DNA from: CAVTSA01 sp963790575
GTDB lineage: Bacteria; Chloroflexota; Dormibacteria; Dormibacterales; Dormibacteraceae
Length of the DNA stretch: 64,000 bases
Reading direction: 5' to 3'
Assembly: GCA_963790575.1 (NCBI GenBank)
Contig: CAWBPD010000016.1
Location: forward strand, 62,001 to 126,000
The notes beneath the pieces were generated by a model that saw nothing but the letters and a program-made list of their open reading frames with translations, was not told where the DNA came from and ran no database searches. Made by a program: the position numbers and the translations under genes. Below, one piece after another: positions 32,261 to 40,690 of the stretch; within the stretch, counting starts at the first letter, position 1; every line of letters starts with the position of its first letter.

Positions 32261-34027
32261 TTAGAAGGGATCGGGCCGCAGCGCTCGGTTGCCCGCCGAG
32301 GTGATCGCCTTCAACGACGCCCGCACGATGTTGGTGTCGATGCCGACGCCCCAGGCCACGGTGCCGTCGAGCTCGCACTCCACGTAGGCGGCGGCCTGCG
32401 CATCGCCGCCCGAGCTGAGCGCGTGCTCCACGTAGTCGAGCACCTTGAGTTCGAGTCCGAGCTGACCGAGGGCGGCCACGTAGGCCGCGATGGGCCCGTT
32501 GCCGGTGCCCTCCAACAGCCGCTCCTGTCCATCCCAGTAGGCGTCGATCAGGACCCGGTCGGTGCCCGGCTCGAGCGGCGCGGCCTCCGCGTAGGTGTTG
32601 AGCGCAAGTCGGCTCCAGGGCTGGTCGTCCTGGTCCAGGTACTCGTCGCGGAAGATCGACCACATCTCGGCCGGGGTGACCTCGCCCCCCTCGGCGTCGG
32701 TGCGCGCCTGAATCACCTTCGAGAACTCGATCTGGAGGCGGCGCGGAAGGTCGAGCTGGTGCTCCGCCTTCATCACGTAGGCGACTCCCCCCTTGCCCGA
32801 CTGGGAGTTGACCCGGATCACGGCCTCATAGGTGCGGCCCACGTCGCGCGGGTCGATGGGCAGGTAGGGCACGTCCCAACGCTCCTCGTCGACCTCGATC
32901 CCGGCCGCGCCCGCATCCACCTCCATCTGCTCCAGGCCTTTCTTGATCGCGTCCTGGTGGCTGCCGCTGAAGGCGGTGTAGACGAGGTCGCCGACGTAGG
33001 GATGACGCTCGGGCACGTCGAGCTGGTTGCAGTACTCGACCGTTCGCCTGATGTGGTCGATGTCCCGCAGGTCCAGCTCGGGGTCGACGCCCTGGCTGAA
33101 CAGGTTGAGGGCCAGCGTCACCAGACACACGTTGCCGGTGCGCTCGCCGTTGCCGAAGAGGCAGCCTTCGATGCGTTCGGCGCCCGCCATGTACGCCAGC
33201 TCGGCGGCCGCCACCCCGCACCCGCGGTCGTTGTGGGGGTGGATCGAGAGCACGATCGCGTCGCGGCGGGCCAGGTGCCGGTGCATCCACTCGATCTGGT
33301 CGGCGTAGATGTTGGGCGTCGCGACCTCGACGGTGTTGGGCAGGTTGACGATCACCTTCCGCTCCGGCGCCGGGTCCCAGATCTCCGTCACCGCGTCGCA
33401 GATCTGGCAGGCGAAGTCCAGCTCGGTGGCGCTGAACGACTCCGGCGAATACTCGAGCGCGATCTGCGTCCCTGCCGCCTCCGCGCGGGCGGCCAGCTGC
33501 TTGACCTGGCGGGCGCCGGAGGTCGCGATCTCGACGATGCCGGCGCGATCCTGGCGGAAGACGACGCGGCGCTGCGTGGTCGAGGTCGAGTTGTAGAGGT
33601 GGACGATGGCGCGCCGCGCGCCGCGGATCGCCTCGAAGGTGCGCTCGATCAGCTCCGGGCGCGACTGCGTCAGCACCTGGATGCACACGTCCTCAGCGAC
33701 GAGGCGTTCCTCGATCAGGGCGCGGCAGAAATCGAAGTCGGTCTGGCTGGCCGAAGGAAAACCGACCTCGATCTCCTTGAACCCCATCTTGACCAGCAGG
33801 TCGAACATCGCGCGCTTGCGGTCGCCGTTCATGGGGTCGATCAGCGCTTGGTTGCCGTCCCTCAGGTCGACGGCGCACCAGCGGGGTGCCCGGGTGATCA
33901 CCTGGTCCGGCCAGGTGCGGTCGGGGAGGTCGATGGGTCGGAAGGGGTGGTACCGCCGGAACCCCATCGACGACTGTCGTTGGGGCGGGAACTGTACCTG
34001 CGCCGGGGCTACTCGGGTGGGGGTCAC
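32261..34027 (-). CDS. leuA: 2-isopropylmalate synthase
   Basis: 588 aa, the long actinobacterial-type form. It condenses acetyl-CoA with 2-ketoisovalerate in leucine synthesis. APRWCAVDLRDGNQAL is the catalytic DLRDGNQ motif, EVGFPSASQTDFDFCR follows, SIHPHNDRGCGVAAAE holds metal-binding histidines, and GNGERTGN is conserved. The C-terminal LeuA regulatory domain for leucine feedback is complete (AAYVECELDGTVAWGVGIDT). The start GTG 34027 has AGGAGGA 5 nt upstream. A leader peptide gene and hairpins precede it. Confidence 0.96.
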   Translation of the reverse strand: MTPTRVAPAQVQFPPQRQSSMGFRRYHPFRPIDLPDRTWPDQVITRAPRWCAVDLRDGNQALIDPMNGDRKRAMFDLLVKMGFKEIEVGFPSASQTDFDFCRALIEERLVAEDVCIQVLTQSRPELIERTFEAIRGARRAIVHLYNSTSTTQRRVVFRQDRAGIVEIATSGARQVKQLAARAEAAGTQIALEYSPESFSATELDFACQICDAVTEIWDPAPERKVIVNLPNTVEVATPNIYADQIEWMHRHLARRDAIVLSIHPHNDRGCGVAAAELAYMAGAERIEGCLFGNGERTGNVCLVTLALNLFSQGVDPELDLRDIDHIRRTVEYCNQLDVPERHPYVGDLVYTAFSGSHQDAIKKGLEQMEVDAGAAGIEVDEERWDVPYLPIDPRDVGRTYEAVIRVNSQSGKGGVAYVMKAEHQLDLPRRLQIEFSKVIQARTDAEGGEVTPAEMWSIFRDEYLDQDDQPWSRLALNTYAEAAPLEPGTDRVLIDAYWDGQERLLEGTGNGPIAAYVAALGQLGLELKVLDYVEHALSSGGDAQAAAYVECELDGTVAWGVGIDTNIVRASLKAITSAGNRALRPDPF

Positions 34028-34069
34028 GGGGTCCTCCTGATCGGATTCCAGATGGGCAGCGGCCGGCCG

Positions 34070-34137
34070 GGCGCCGCGCGCGGCGCCGGAATCCCCGCGA
34101 CGAGGGAGCCGGCCTCTGTTATCGGACCCCGTCGCGG
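34070..34137 (-). promoter_or_regulatory. leuA attenuator hairpins
   Basis: Downstream of the Leu codons of the leader peptide, CCGCGACG and CGTCGCGG (34130-34137 and 34095-34102) form a perfect 8-bp stem whose loop contains the leader stop codon. Further on, the 18-bp palindrome GGCGCCGCGCGCGGCGCC (34070-34087) can form a strong hairpin before the leuA SD. Competition between the two as ribosomes stall on Leu codons would give attenuation. No U-tract is present, so the exact mode is open. Confidence 0.6.
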
Positions 34138-34166
34138 CCGCTAAGGAGGAGCAGCCCTGATGGCAT
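34119..34166 (-). CDS. leuA leader peptide with four consecutive leucine codons
   Basis: A 15-residue ORF, MPSGLLLLSGRDGVR, is encoded 92 nt upstream of leuA. Codons 5-8 are CTG CTC CTC CTT, four leucines in a row, which is the hallmark of leucine-responsive ribosome-mediated attenuation known upstream of leuA in actinobacteria. The SD is weak (GGCAG). Hairpins follow at once. Found by reading the leader, not by homology search. Confidence 0.75.
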   Translation of the reverse strand: MPSGLLLLSGRDGVR

Positions 34167-34292
34167 CGGTGCTGCCAACAAGCGTAACACCGCCTGCAGA
34201 CCCCTCCCGCGCGGGCGGATCGGCGGACCTGGCGCCGGATCGGCACCGCTCGACCGAACGTGGACGGCTGCTCCCGCCGTCAGCGGTCGCCG

Positions 34293-34766
34293 CTATCCGG
34301 GACGCCGGGCCAGGAGGTAGAGGCCGGCCGCGTAGCAGGCGAGGGCCAGCGCCCAGACGCCGCCCATGATCATGGAGCTGAAGTCCTGGCCGTAGATGAC
34401 GAAGCTGGCGCCGTTGAAACCGGCACCGACGATGGCAAGCACGCCCACGATGGCGGTCGCCGCGTACGCCCGCATCCGCAGCCGCACCGCGATCACGGCC
34501 AGCACCACGCCTCCCACGATCAGAGCGAGGCCGAGGGCGGCGTGGAGGGCGGACCAGATGGAGGTCTGCGTGATGACCCAGGCCACCGCCGGGACCAGCC
34601 CGCTGAAGTAATCCGGCGCGTCCGCTCCCGGGTGATGGCCGGGCAGCGTGACAAAGAGGTTGGTCACCATCCCCAGCAGGTACTGCGCGAGCAGCAACAG
34701 ACAGGCGGTCAGGTTGACGGCCAGCAGCCGGATCCGGGTCCGGGCGGAAGCCGTCGGCGCGCTCAT
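34293..34766 (-). CDS. Four-helix membrane protein, unknown
   Basis: 157 aa with four predicted membrane segments (about 13-35, 58-78, 80-105 and 107-150) and no catalytic motif. Not recognised. Its ATG overlaps the padR stop (ATGA), so it is co-translated with the PadR regulator and is probably its main target or effector. PadR-linked small membrane proteins are common in high-GC bacteria. Confidence 0.7.
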   Translation of the reverse strand: MSAPTASARTRIRLLAVNLTACLLLLAQYLLGMVTNLFVTLPGHHPGADAPDYFSGLVPAVAWVITQTSIWSALHAALGLALIVGGVVLAVIAVRLRMRAYAATAIVGVLAIVGAGFNGASFVIYGQDFSSMIMGGVWALALACYAAGLYLLARRPG

Positions 34767-35353
34767 CGCGGCTCCCTCGCCGGGTCGCGCACCACGCGCA
34801 GCGCGGTGCTGCGCTCGGCCTCGCTGAGCTGGCGATCGAACTCGGCCTGCCAGATCAGCTCCGCCTCCAGGCGGTACTCGCCGCGGCGGAAGGCGCCCAC
34901 CTCCAGCACTCCCAGCACGCCCTGTTCCTGGAGGCGCCGGCGCTCGCTCCGGATCCCCTCCAGCTTTGCCACCACCTTGGTCCGGCGTTCGGCCAGTCGG
35001 CGGCGGAGCTCGCCCAGCCGGCGTCCGCTGGCGAAGAGAAGGACCACGGTGATCGCGTCGGCACCCTCCAGGATGCGATCCAGCGCGGCTTCCCGCTGGA
35101 TGGAAAGCTCGGCGCGCCCCTCATCCGTGATCTCGTAGACCGTCCGCGCCGGACGCCGGCCCAGCTGCTCGGTGCGCAGGGGCCGGATCAGGCCGTCGGC
35201 GAGGAGCCGGCGCAGCTCGGCGTACAGCGCGCCGACGGTGATGCCGCCCCAAGCCTCGGCCTCGGTCAGGGTGCTGGTCCGCCGCACCTGGTGCCCGTGC
35301 ATCGGCCCTCGCTCCGCCAGGAGACCAAGGATCATCAGCCGGCTGAGGTTCAT
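34763..35353 (-). CDS. PadR-family transcriptional regulator
   Basis: 196 aa. The N-terminal winged helix is LILGLLAERGPMHGHQVRR, GALYAELRRLLADGLIRP and RTVYEITDEGRAEL, followed by a long helical C-terminal dimer domain (PadR s1/s2 type). The ATG at 35353 is only a few nt from a palindromic operator candidate, so the transcript may be nearly leaderless. Likely autoregulatory, controlling itself and the downstream membrane protein gene. Confidence 0.88.
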   Translation of the reverse strand: MNLSRLMILGLLAERGPMHGHQVRRTSTLTEAEAWGGITVGALYAELRRLLADGLIRPLRTEQLGRRPARTVYEITDEGRAELSIQREAALDRILEGADAITVVLLFASGRRLGELRRRLAERRTKVVAKLEGIRSERRRLQEQGVLGVLEVGAFRRGEYRLEAELIWQAEFDRQLSEAERSTALRVVRDPAREPR

Positions 35354-35360
35354 CACCCAC

Positions 35361-35376
35361 TAGTCTGAGCAGACTA
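35361..35376 (-). promoter_or_regulatory. Candidate PadR operator overlapping the padR promoter
   Basis: TAGTCT-GAGC-AGACTA is a perfect 6-bp inverted repeat 8 bp upstream of the padR ATG. On the minus strand a TTGACA lies just upstream of it, and a poor -10 (CAGACT) falls inside the palindrome at 17-bp spacing. Binding here would block the promoter, fitting autorepression. Confidence 0.5.
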
Positions 35377-35461
35377 ATCTGTGCTGTCAACCGCGCGTGC
35401 GCTCGTTGGAACTTAACCGTCTGACCGTCACCGCCTAACGCTCCCTTCGGTTGCCCGGCCG

Positions 35462-35723
35462 GAGACTTACGGTCCCTCCACCAACCTGACGGCGGCCAAC
35501 ACCTACGGCGCCATCCGCGGGCCCGCCGGCGCCACCATGGGCGACCCGACGTGTGCCGCCCCGTGGTGACGTTCGTCGAGAGCAATTGGGGACTCGACCC
35601 GAGGGGAACGGGGCAGCCGACGCCAGCGCCGGCAGCCTCGACGGCATGTTCGACTTCGCCTTTCCGGTCAACCAGCCGCTGACGTTGAGCCCGACCACGG
35701 GAGAGCCTGACTTCGACCGCTGA
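35462..35723 (+). pseudogene. Remnant of a PF04185 phosphoesterase (phospholipase C/alkaline phosphatase family) C-terminus
   Basis: Three pieces in three frames are readable. The first is ETYGPSTNLTAANTYGAIRG from 35462, of unclear origin. The second is VCRPVVTFVESNWGLDP near 35551-35600. The third is ADASAGSLDGMFDFAFPVN then a stop at 35723. The last two match the closing block of PF04185 enzymes (a FIExNWGL segment followed by a DA..L..MFDF segment). At least two frameshifts and loss of the rest show it is a decayed gene. It occupies the otherwise empty 420 bp between padR and the YCII gene. Confidence 0.6.
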
Positions 35724-35779
35724 GCAGTCCCAGGGACAATGGGCCGCCGGGCGGTGCCGGCGGCCCTGCTCTTACCGCA

Positions 35780-36097
35780 TCACTGCATCTCGATGACCTG
35801 GAACACCTCGATGGTGCCTCCGGTGTCGAGGTGCGGACATCCCTTGGTGGCCGCGATGGCGCCCTCCAGGTTGTCGGCCGTGACCACCGACCAGCCGCCA
35901 AAGCCGGACGTCGTGCCCTGCGAGGTCCCGCTCCTGGTCACCGAACTCTGAGGTGCGACCGGAGCGCCGGGGTCGACCAACCGGTCGCCGAGGCCGCCCA
36001 TCCAGGCGCCCCAGGCGGCCATCACCTGCTGCTGCTCCTCCGGACTCGGGGCCATCTCTCCGCCCGTGCCGATATACGCGAGAAAGTACCGTGCCAC
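35780..36097 (-). CDS. YCII-family protein
   Basis: 105 aa. MARYFLAYIGTGG, an alpha-helical middle with MAAWGAWMGGLGDRLVDPG, and SVVTADNLEGAIAATKGCPHL fit the YCII/YciI-like fold (PF03795). The GTG start has AAGGAG 9 nt upstream. It is divergent from an ArsR-SRPBCC regulator gene, with 59 bp between them, a pairing that suggests the regulator controls it. Confidence 0.78.
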   Translation of the reverse strand: MARYFLAYIGTGGEMAPSPEEQQQVMAAWGAWMGGLGDRLVDPGAPVAPQSSVTRSGTSQGTTSGFGGWSVVTADNLEGAIAATKGCPHLDTGGTIEVFQVIEMQ

Positions 36098-36156
36098 GCC
36101 TTACACTCCTTCAGCACCGAATTTCGTGAACTCCCTAAGTAGGCCACGACCGATCA

Positions 36157-36945
36157 ATGAACGCAAGAGGCTCGGAGTCCACTGCCTGTTCGCGCAACCG
36201 CCTGCAGCGGATGCTGGACGCGGTGAACTCACCGGTTCGTCGTGAGATCCTGTGGCTGACACGCGACCGAGAGTTGTCCGCGGGTGACATCGCCGGTCAC
36301 TTCTCGCTGGCCGGGCCGACCATCTCGGAGCATCTGCGGATCCTGCGGCAGGCACACCTGGTGACCCAGCGGCGGCTCGGTACCTCGAGGCTCTATGGGG
36401 CCAACTCGCTGGCCTTGCGAGCGATCCGCCCGCTGGTCCAGGAAGCGGGATCCAAGTGGCTGCCGGCCGACGAGATCGCCGAACGATCGCTGGCGGCGGC
36501 CAAGCGGGTGCCGGCGATCGTGGTCGCGGTCGAGGTGCCGATGCCGCTTGAGGAGGCGTTCGCCTCCTTCGCCACCGGCGCCCGCTTCGGGGCGTGGCTC
36601 GGGGTGCCGGTCTCGATCGACGAAGGGGGACACTTCGCCACCACGCTGGAGTGGGGAACCGAGGTTCGGGGGCGGTACGAGGTCGTCGTGCCTCCCACGC
36701 TGATCGCGCTGCGCTGGGACTTCGAGGACGATGCGCTTCCTCTTCCCGGGTTGGAGAGAGCCGCGTACCTGCGCTTTGCCGAGGCGCCCGGGGGAGCCCG
36801 CGTCGAGGTTCAGCAGTGGTTGGAGACGGAAGAGCAGGCGAGCTTTTTGACCGGCGCCTGGCAGATGGTCTTGGGGCGGTTCGCGGCCCACGCGACGGGC
36901 CAGGAGGTGCCATCCCGACGGGCCGCCCGCCCCAAGCGGCGCTGA
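36157..36945 (+). CDS. ArsR-type regulator fused to SRPBCC (AHSA1-like) domain
   Basis: 262 aa. Residues 15-95 are an ArsR winged helix (RMLDAVNSPVRREILWL, ISEHLRILRQAHLVTQRR). Residues 115-250 form an SRPBCC/AHSA1-type ligand-binding fold (VPMPLEEAFASFATGARFGAWLG, GRYEVVVPPTLIALRWDFE, LTGAWQMVLGRF). Such fusions probably bind a hydrophobic ligand and control a neighbouring gene. No metal-binding cysteines are visible. Confidence 0.85.
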   Translation: MNARGSESTACSRNRLQRMLDAVNSPVRREILWLTRDRELSAGDIAGHFSLAGPTISEHLRILRQAHLVTQRRLGTSRLYGANSLALRAIRPLVQEAGSKWLPADEIAERSLAAAKRVPAIVVAVEVPMPLEEAFASFATGARFGAWLGVPVSIDEGGHFATTLEWGTEVRGRYEVVVPPTLIALRWDFEDDALPLPGLERAAYLRFAEAPGGARVEVQQWLETEEQASFLTGAWQMVLGRFAAHATGQEVPSRRAARPKRR

Positions 36946-36971
36946 GAGCGGCCCGATCTCCGGGGCTGGCC

Positions 36972-37955
36972 TCAGGAGGCGACCGATTGGGCCGCGAGCG
37001 GTGACAGCTGCTGGACCAGGTCGACGCCGGTGTAGACGGTGTCGTTGTTCTGCGTCAGGACGGCGATCAGCAGTGTCTGTCCGTGGTAGGTGACGATGCC
37101 GTCTGAGTTCACGGCCCAGCCGGTGTCGCCACTCATGTTCAACCACCCGTTCTTGACCGCGAACTCGGTATCGGCGTCGGCCACCACCGGGACGCCCCAG
37201 CTCTGACTCTCGGTGACGTTGTCCATCAGGTTCAAGATGTAGGCCCGGCTCGAGGAGTCGAGCGGCGAGGACCGGTTCTCCAGCTGGTAGAGAAGCTGGA
37301 TCTGACCCTGCGCACAGGTGGTGGTCAGGCCCCATTCGGGGCCAGGTCCGGGCTCCGTGCAGCGCACACCCAGCCGGTGGTTGGCGGTCGCCATCGCGGA
37401 TCCGCCACCGATGTCGCTCCAGAGGTCGTCGGCGGCGCCGTCGTCCGAGTCCTCGATCATGTCCGTGGCCTCGGTGTCCTGATCGTCCGTGAGGTCGTCG
37501 CCCGACGCCTGCTGCTGCAACAGCAGGGTCTCCAGGATGTCGACCTTGACGACGCTGGCCGCGGTCTGACCACCCGCGGAGCCGAACGAGAAGGTGGCGC
37601 CGGTGCGGAGGTTGCGAGCCGCCACCGACACGCTGCCCGCCCCGACGGCGGCCGCCAGGGCCGCCATCTGTGCGGTCAGGGTCGACCGGCTTGCCACCGC
37701 GGGCGGGCTGGGGGTGGGGGTGGCGGTCGGGCTCGGGACGACCGCCGCCGGCGCGGGCGTCGAGGACGGGGTGGCCGCGGCCGGAGGTGGCGTTGGCGTT
37801 GAGGACGGGGTCAGCGCGACCACCTGCCGCGCCGGCGGCTCCGGCCGGACGGCGCGCACGATCGCGACCACGCCCGCGGCGACCAGGGTCACCGCGGTCA
37901 GGCAGGCGAGAGCGGCGTAGGCGAAGTGGCGCCGGACACTGTCCGGTTCCTGCAC
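36972..37955 (-). CDS. Membrane-anchored class A beta-lactamase-like serine hydrolase
   Basis: 327 aa. One membrane helix (about residues 11-32) is followed by a Pro/Thr/Ala-rich linker to about residue 100, then a beta-lactamase2 domain (PF13354). ASVVKVDILETLL gives the SxxK pair (Ser and Lys), SDD in EDSDDGAADD stands near the SDN position, and KNGWL near the KTG position. The fit is to proteins of the penicillin-recognising superfamily that need not confer resistance; a wall or DD-peptidase role is equally possible. The GTG start at 37955 lacks a clear SD. Confidence 0.75.
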   Translation of the reverse strand: MQEPDSVRRHFAYAALACLTAVTLVAAGVVAIVRAVRPEPPARQVVALTPSSTPTPPPAAATPSSTPAPAAVVPSPTATPTPSPPAVASRSTLTAQMAALAAAVGAGSVSVAARNLRTGATFSFGSAGGQTAASVVKVDILETLLLQQQASGDDLTDDQDTEATDMIEDSDDGAADDLWSDIGGGSAMATANHRLGVRCTEPGPGPEWGLTTTCAQGQIQLLYQLENRSSPLDSSSRAYILNLMDNVTESQSWGVPVVADADTEFAVKNGWLNMSGDTGWAVNSDGIVTYHGQTLLIAVLTQNNDTVYTGVDLVQQLSPLAAQSVAS

Positions 37956-38019
37956 GCCGAACAGAGTAGCCGAACGGGCGGCCCGAGAGGAACCGTCCCC
38001 GGCCCGGGGGGCGAGTCCG

Positions 38020-39627
38020 TCATGACCGCGTGAGCAGGTCGCCGAAGCCCGCCGCCGGCGTCGGCAGCCACCACTCGTCGCCTCGCTCGGTGCGGACGTA
38101 CTCAGGCCACGGCAGGTCGACCGGCGGCGCGAAGTCCGCGGGCAGCAGCGGCGCCGACCAGCGCCCGCCTCCCACCCCGCCCTCGGTGCGTTCTTCGAAC
38201 TCGGCGCGGGCGCGGGCGAGCGTGTCCGGCTGGGTGAGCAGGTCGAGGAACGTCGTGGCCATCGTCTTCCCGGCAACGAACAGACCGGGGTCGATCGCGG
38301 CCGCCAGACCGCCGACGGCGTTGTCGGCCCAGGCCGGATACGCCGCCTCTCCCGCGCCGGCGCGCAACCGCGGGCGAGCGGTGAAGAGGCGAACGGTGGG
38401 CGCGTGCCAGGTGTAGTCCACGTAGTCGTCGGAGGTGAAGTTGTGCTGCCAGGCGGGCAGCGCCTCCCGCAGGTTCTTCTCGTAGGCCTTGGGATCGACG
38501 AGCCGCTCGGCGCCCTCTTGATAGGGGTGATCGCTCACGCGCCGGCCCAGCCCGCGCTGGATCTCCTGGCCGAAGGCCCGCGCTTCCTCGGGCAGGCGGG
38601 GCGCCCCCACCCGCTCCAGGTTCCGGTAGGTGAGGCCGGCGAGGGCGAGGTTCGGAAGTCCGACCCTCGTCTTGGTGACCCAGCGGAGGTGGGCCCGGCA
38701 GCCGGTCACCGCCGCCGCCTGCCTGGCGTTGTCCTGCAGCACCCGCGAGATCCGCTCCTGGATCTCCAGCGTCGGACTGCGCCACGAGTACTGAATCTGA
38801 GACAGCCGGGGCGGCAGGTTGTCTGACGTCGCGTCGCCCCCAACCATCACGAATTCGTTCAGGGTCCAGCTCCCGGTGTGCGGGAACATGCCCTCCTTCA
38901 GATACTTGGTGGTCGTGTACATGAGACAGAGGGCGTCGATGGCGCCCGGGCAGCGGGCGGCGGCGTGCGAGCCACCCTGCGCGGGGGCCAGGGAGGGATC
39001 GACCCACGCCTCCGGCTCCAGGCACTCGAACGTGAACACCGCGCTCCAGTAGGAGCCGCACTGGGTCTCCCAGGCGACGGTGTTGGTTTCCTTCGGGTGG
39101 TAGGCGAGGAAGGCGTCGAACCCGTCGTAGTAGCCCTTGGCGGCGTGGACGGGCTTGGAACCGCACACCTTTTCCGCCGGCTCCCCGAAGAGGACCACCG
39201 TCCCCGGGATGCCGTAGCGCTCGATCGCCGCCCTGGCCGCCAGGGCCCCGGTGAGAGCGGCGACCCCCAGCATCGAGTGCGGGTCGGTGTGGCCCGCGGT
39301 CCAGGGGTGCAGGCCCTCCCGCGGCGCGCGGTGGGGCACCACCTGCTGGGAGTTGCCGGGGACGGCGTCGTACTCGGCGTAGGTGCCGAGCCGGGGCGAG
39401 CCCTGGCCCCAGGTGGCGCGGAAGGCGGTCGGCATGCCGCCGGTCCCTGCCTCGACCTCGAATCCCTCGTCCCGCAGCAGCGACCGGTAGGCGGCGGCGG
39501 ACCGGTACTCGCGCCAGGCGGGCTCCGCGTAGCGCCAGATCTCCAGGTCGAACTCCGAGAGCCGCGCCCGGTTGTCCTCGATCCACTGCAGCGCGAAGGC
39601 CTTCGCCTGCTCGGTGTCCGTCATCAT
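38020..39627 (-). CDS. M20-family amidohydrolase/carboxypeptidase (AbgB-like)
   Basis: 535 aa. The family features LGTYAEYDAVPGN, GLHPWTAGHTDPHSMLG (metal-binding HTDPH) and VVLFGEPAEKVCGSKP match the M20D/AbgB group, which hydrolyses amide bonds such as p-aminobenzoyl-glutamate. At 535 aa it is longer than the usual 480. The ATG at 39627 has GGGAGGGC upstream. It stands between a small unknown gene and the beta-lactamase-like gene on the same strand. The true substrate is unknown. Confidence 0.82.
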   Translation of the reverse strand: MMTDTEQAKAFALQWIEDNRARLSEFDLEIWRYAEPAWREYRSAAAYRSLLRDEGFEVEAGTGGMPTAFRATWGQGSPRLGTYAEYDAVPGNSQQVVPHRAPREGLHPWTAGHTDPHSMLGVAALTGALAARAAIERYGIPGTVVLFGEPAEKVCGSKPVHAAKGYYDGFDAFLAYHPKETNTVAWETQCGSYWSAVFTFECLEPEAWVDPSLAPAQGGSHAAARCPGAIDALCLMYTTTKYLKEGMFPHTGSWTLNEFVMVGGDATSDNLPPRLSQIQYSWRSPTLEIQERISRVLQDNARQAAAVTGCRAHLRWVTKTRVGLPNLALAGLTYRNLERVGAPRLPEEARAFGQEIQRGLGRRVSDHPYQEGAERLVDPKAYEKNLREALPAWQHNFTSDDYVDYTWHAPTVRLFTARPRLRAGAGEAAYPAWADNAVGGLAAAIDPGLFVAGKTMATTFLDLLTQPDTLARARAEFEERTEGGVGGGRWSAPLLPADFAPPVDLPWPEYVRTERGDEWWLPTPAAGFGDLLTRS

Positions 39628-39669
39628 GCCCTCCCTCTTGAGCTGTCGCCTGGAACTGCGGCCGGCGGA

Positions 39670-39969
39670 TCAGGACACGAGGCGGCCCAGCATCTCGCGC
39701 AGGCGCGGGGTCTCCTTCAGCGCCGCCCGCAGTCCCTCGAGTGAATCGCCGCTGTCGATCATCATCGGGCTGCGCTGGAACCGGCCGTCATGGCTGTAGT
39801 AGCAAAAGCGGATCCCGCACTCGCCGTCCCCACCCTCGTACTCGAGCAGCTGAATGGCGGGCTCGACATACGTGCCCTCGTAGGCCGCCTCCTCCACGAT
39901 CTGCCCCTTGCCCCAGTGGAACTCGAACGGTCTCGGGACCGTGCGGCGCCGGGTTGTGCGACTCGCCAT
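39670..39969 (-). CDS. Small protein, unknown
   Basis: 99 aa. A basic N-terminus (MASRTTRRRTVPRPFEF) is followed by a mixed alpha/beta body (YEGTYVEPAIQLLEYEGG, IRFCYYSHDGRFQRSPMM) and a Leu-rich C-terminal helix. Not recognised. ATG 39969 is chosen since GAGGAGGC lies just upstream; an in-frame start further out lacks an SD. It is followed 42 nt later by the M20 gene, probably co-transcribed. Confidence 0.7.
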   Translation of the reverse strand: MASRTTRRRTVPRPFEFHWGKGQIVEEAAYEGTYVEPAIQLLEYEGGDGECGIRFCYYSHDGRFQRSPMMIDSGDSLEGLRAALKETPRLREMLGRLVS

Positions 39970-40044
39970 TGCCTGCCTCCTCGTGGACGTGCGTTTCGTC
40001 ACCCGCGATGCCAGCGACCCTCACAGTGTGCTGCCCGTAAGGGA

Positions 40045-40103
40045 ACATTGCCGGCGTTGTAACCCCATTCGGGCCCGGATAAGGTCTGCAATGCCGGCAA
40101 TGT
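40045..40103. repeat. Inverted-arm element ACATTGCCGGC/GCCGGCAATGT (locus R8)
   Basis: Eleven-base arms at 40045-40055 and 40093-40103 are perfect inverse complements; GCCGGC cores are 43 bp apart. It lies 16 nt past the YqgE stop (minus strand). The same arms, with one mismatch and another interior, occur at 48491-48548 after an unrelated gene. Confidence 0.7.
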
Positions 40104-40118
40104 CACCCCACTCGCCAC

Positions 40119-40685
40119 TCAGTTGAGGCGCGGGTTCAGAGGGAGCGTCGAGAGCATCGCCAGCTGACCTCCCTGCCGGCGCAGGACGTCTCCCCAGAGG
40201 GTGGATGGGCGCGACGTGAACGGATCCCGGGGACGGGACGGCACCACGTACCACCCGCCGTGCTTGATCTCCCCTTCCAGCTGACCGCCGCCCCACCCGG
40301 CGTACCCGGCGAAGATGCGCAGGCGCTCGACCCGGGCCGCCACCTCCTCCGGCTCGCGGTCGAGATCGACGAGTCCCACCCCCGGGAGGCCAGGGAGGCC
40401 CAGGCCCTGCCAGCCTGGCGGCTCCTCCATTCCCTGCAGCCGGGCCAGGCAGAGGGCGCCCTCGATCCCGACCGGACCTCCGCCGAACAGGACTGACGGC
40501 CGGCCCACGTAGCCGCCCCAGGCAGGGAGAGCCTCCGACACCGCGGCCTCCGAAGGCCGGTTGAGGATGACGCCCAGGGCTCCCTCGTCGTGATGCTGGA
40601 GGATCAGCACCACGGTCCGGATGAAGTTCGGATCCGCAAGCTGTGGCGAGGCGACCAGCAGCCGTCCGGTGATGCTCTCGGGCAC
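40119..40685 (-). CDS. YqgE/AlgH family protein
   Basis: 188 aa. GRLLVASPQLADPNFIRTVVLILQHHDEGALGVILNRP (residues 7-44) is the diagnostic start of YqgE/AlgH (UPF0301). GYAGWGGGQLEGEI is the second conserved block. The function is not known biochemically. The GTG start sits 5 nt after the coxS-like stop, so it is the last gene of the molybdenum-hydroxylase operon, an uncommon place for it. Confidence 0.9.
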   Translation of the reverse strand: MPESITGRLLVASPQLADPNFIRTVVLILQHHDEGALGVILNRPSEAAVSEALPAWGGYVGRPSVLFGGGPVGIEGALCLARLQGMEEPPGWQGLGLPGLPGVGLVDLDREPEEVAARVERLRIFAGYAGWGGGQLEGEIKHGGWYVVPSRPRDPFTSRPSTLWGDVLRRQGGQLAMLSTLPLNPRLN

Positions 40686-40690
40686 GGCCC

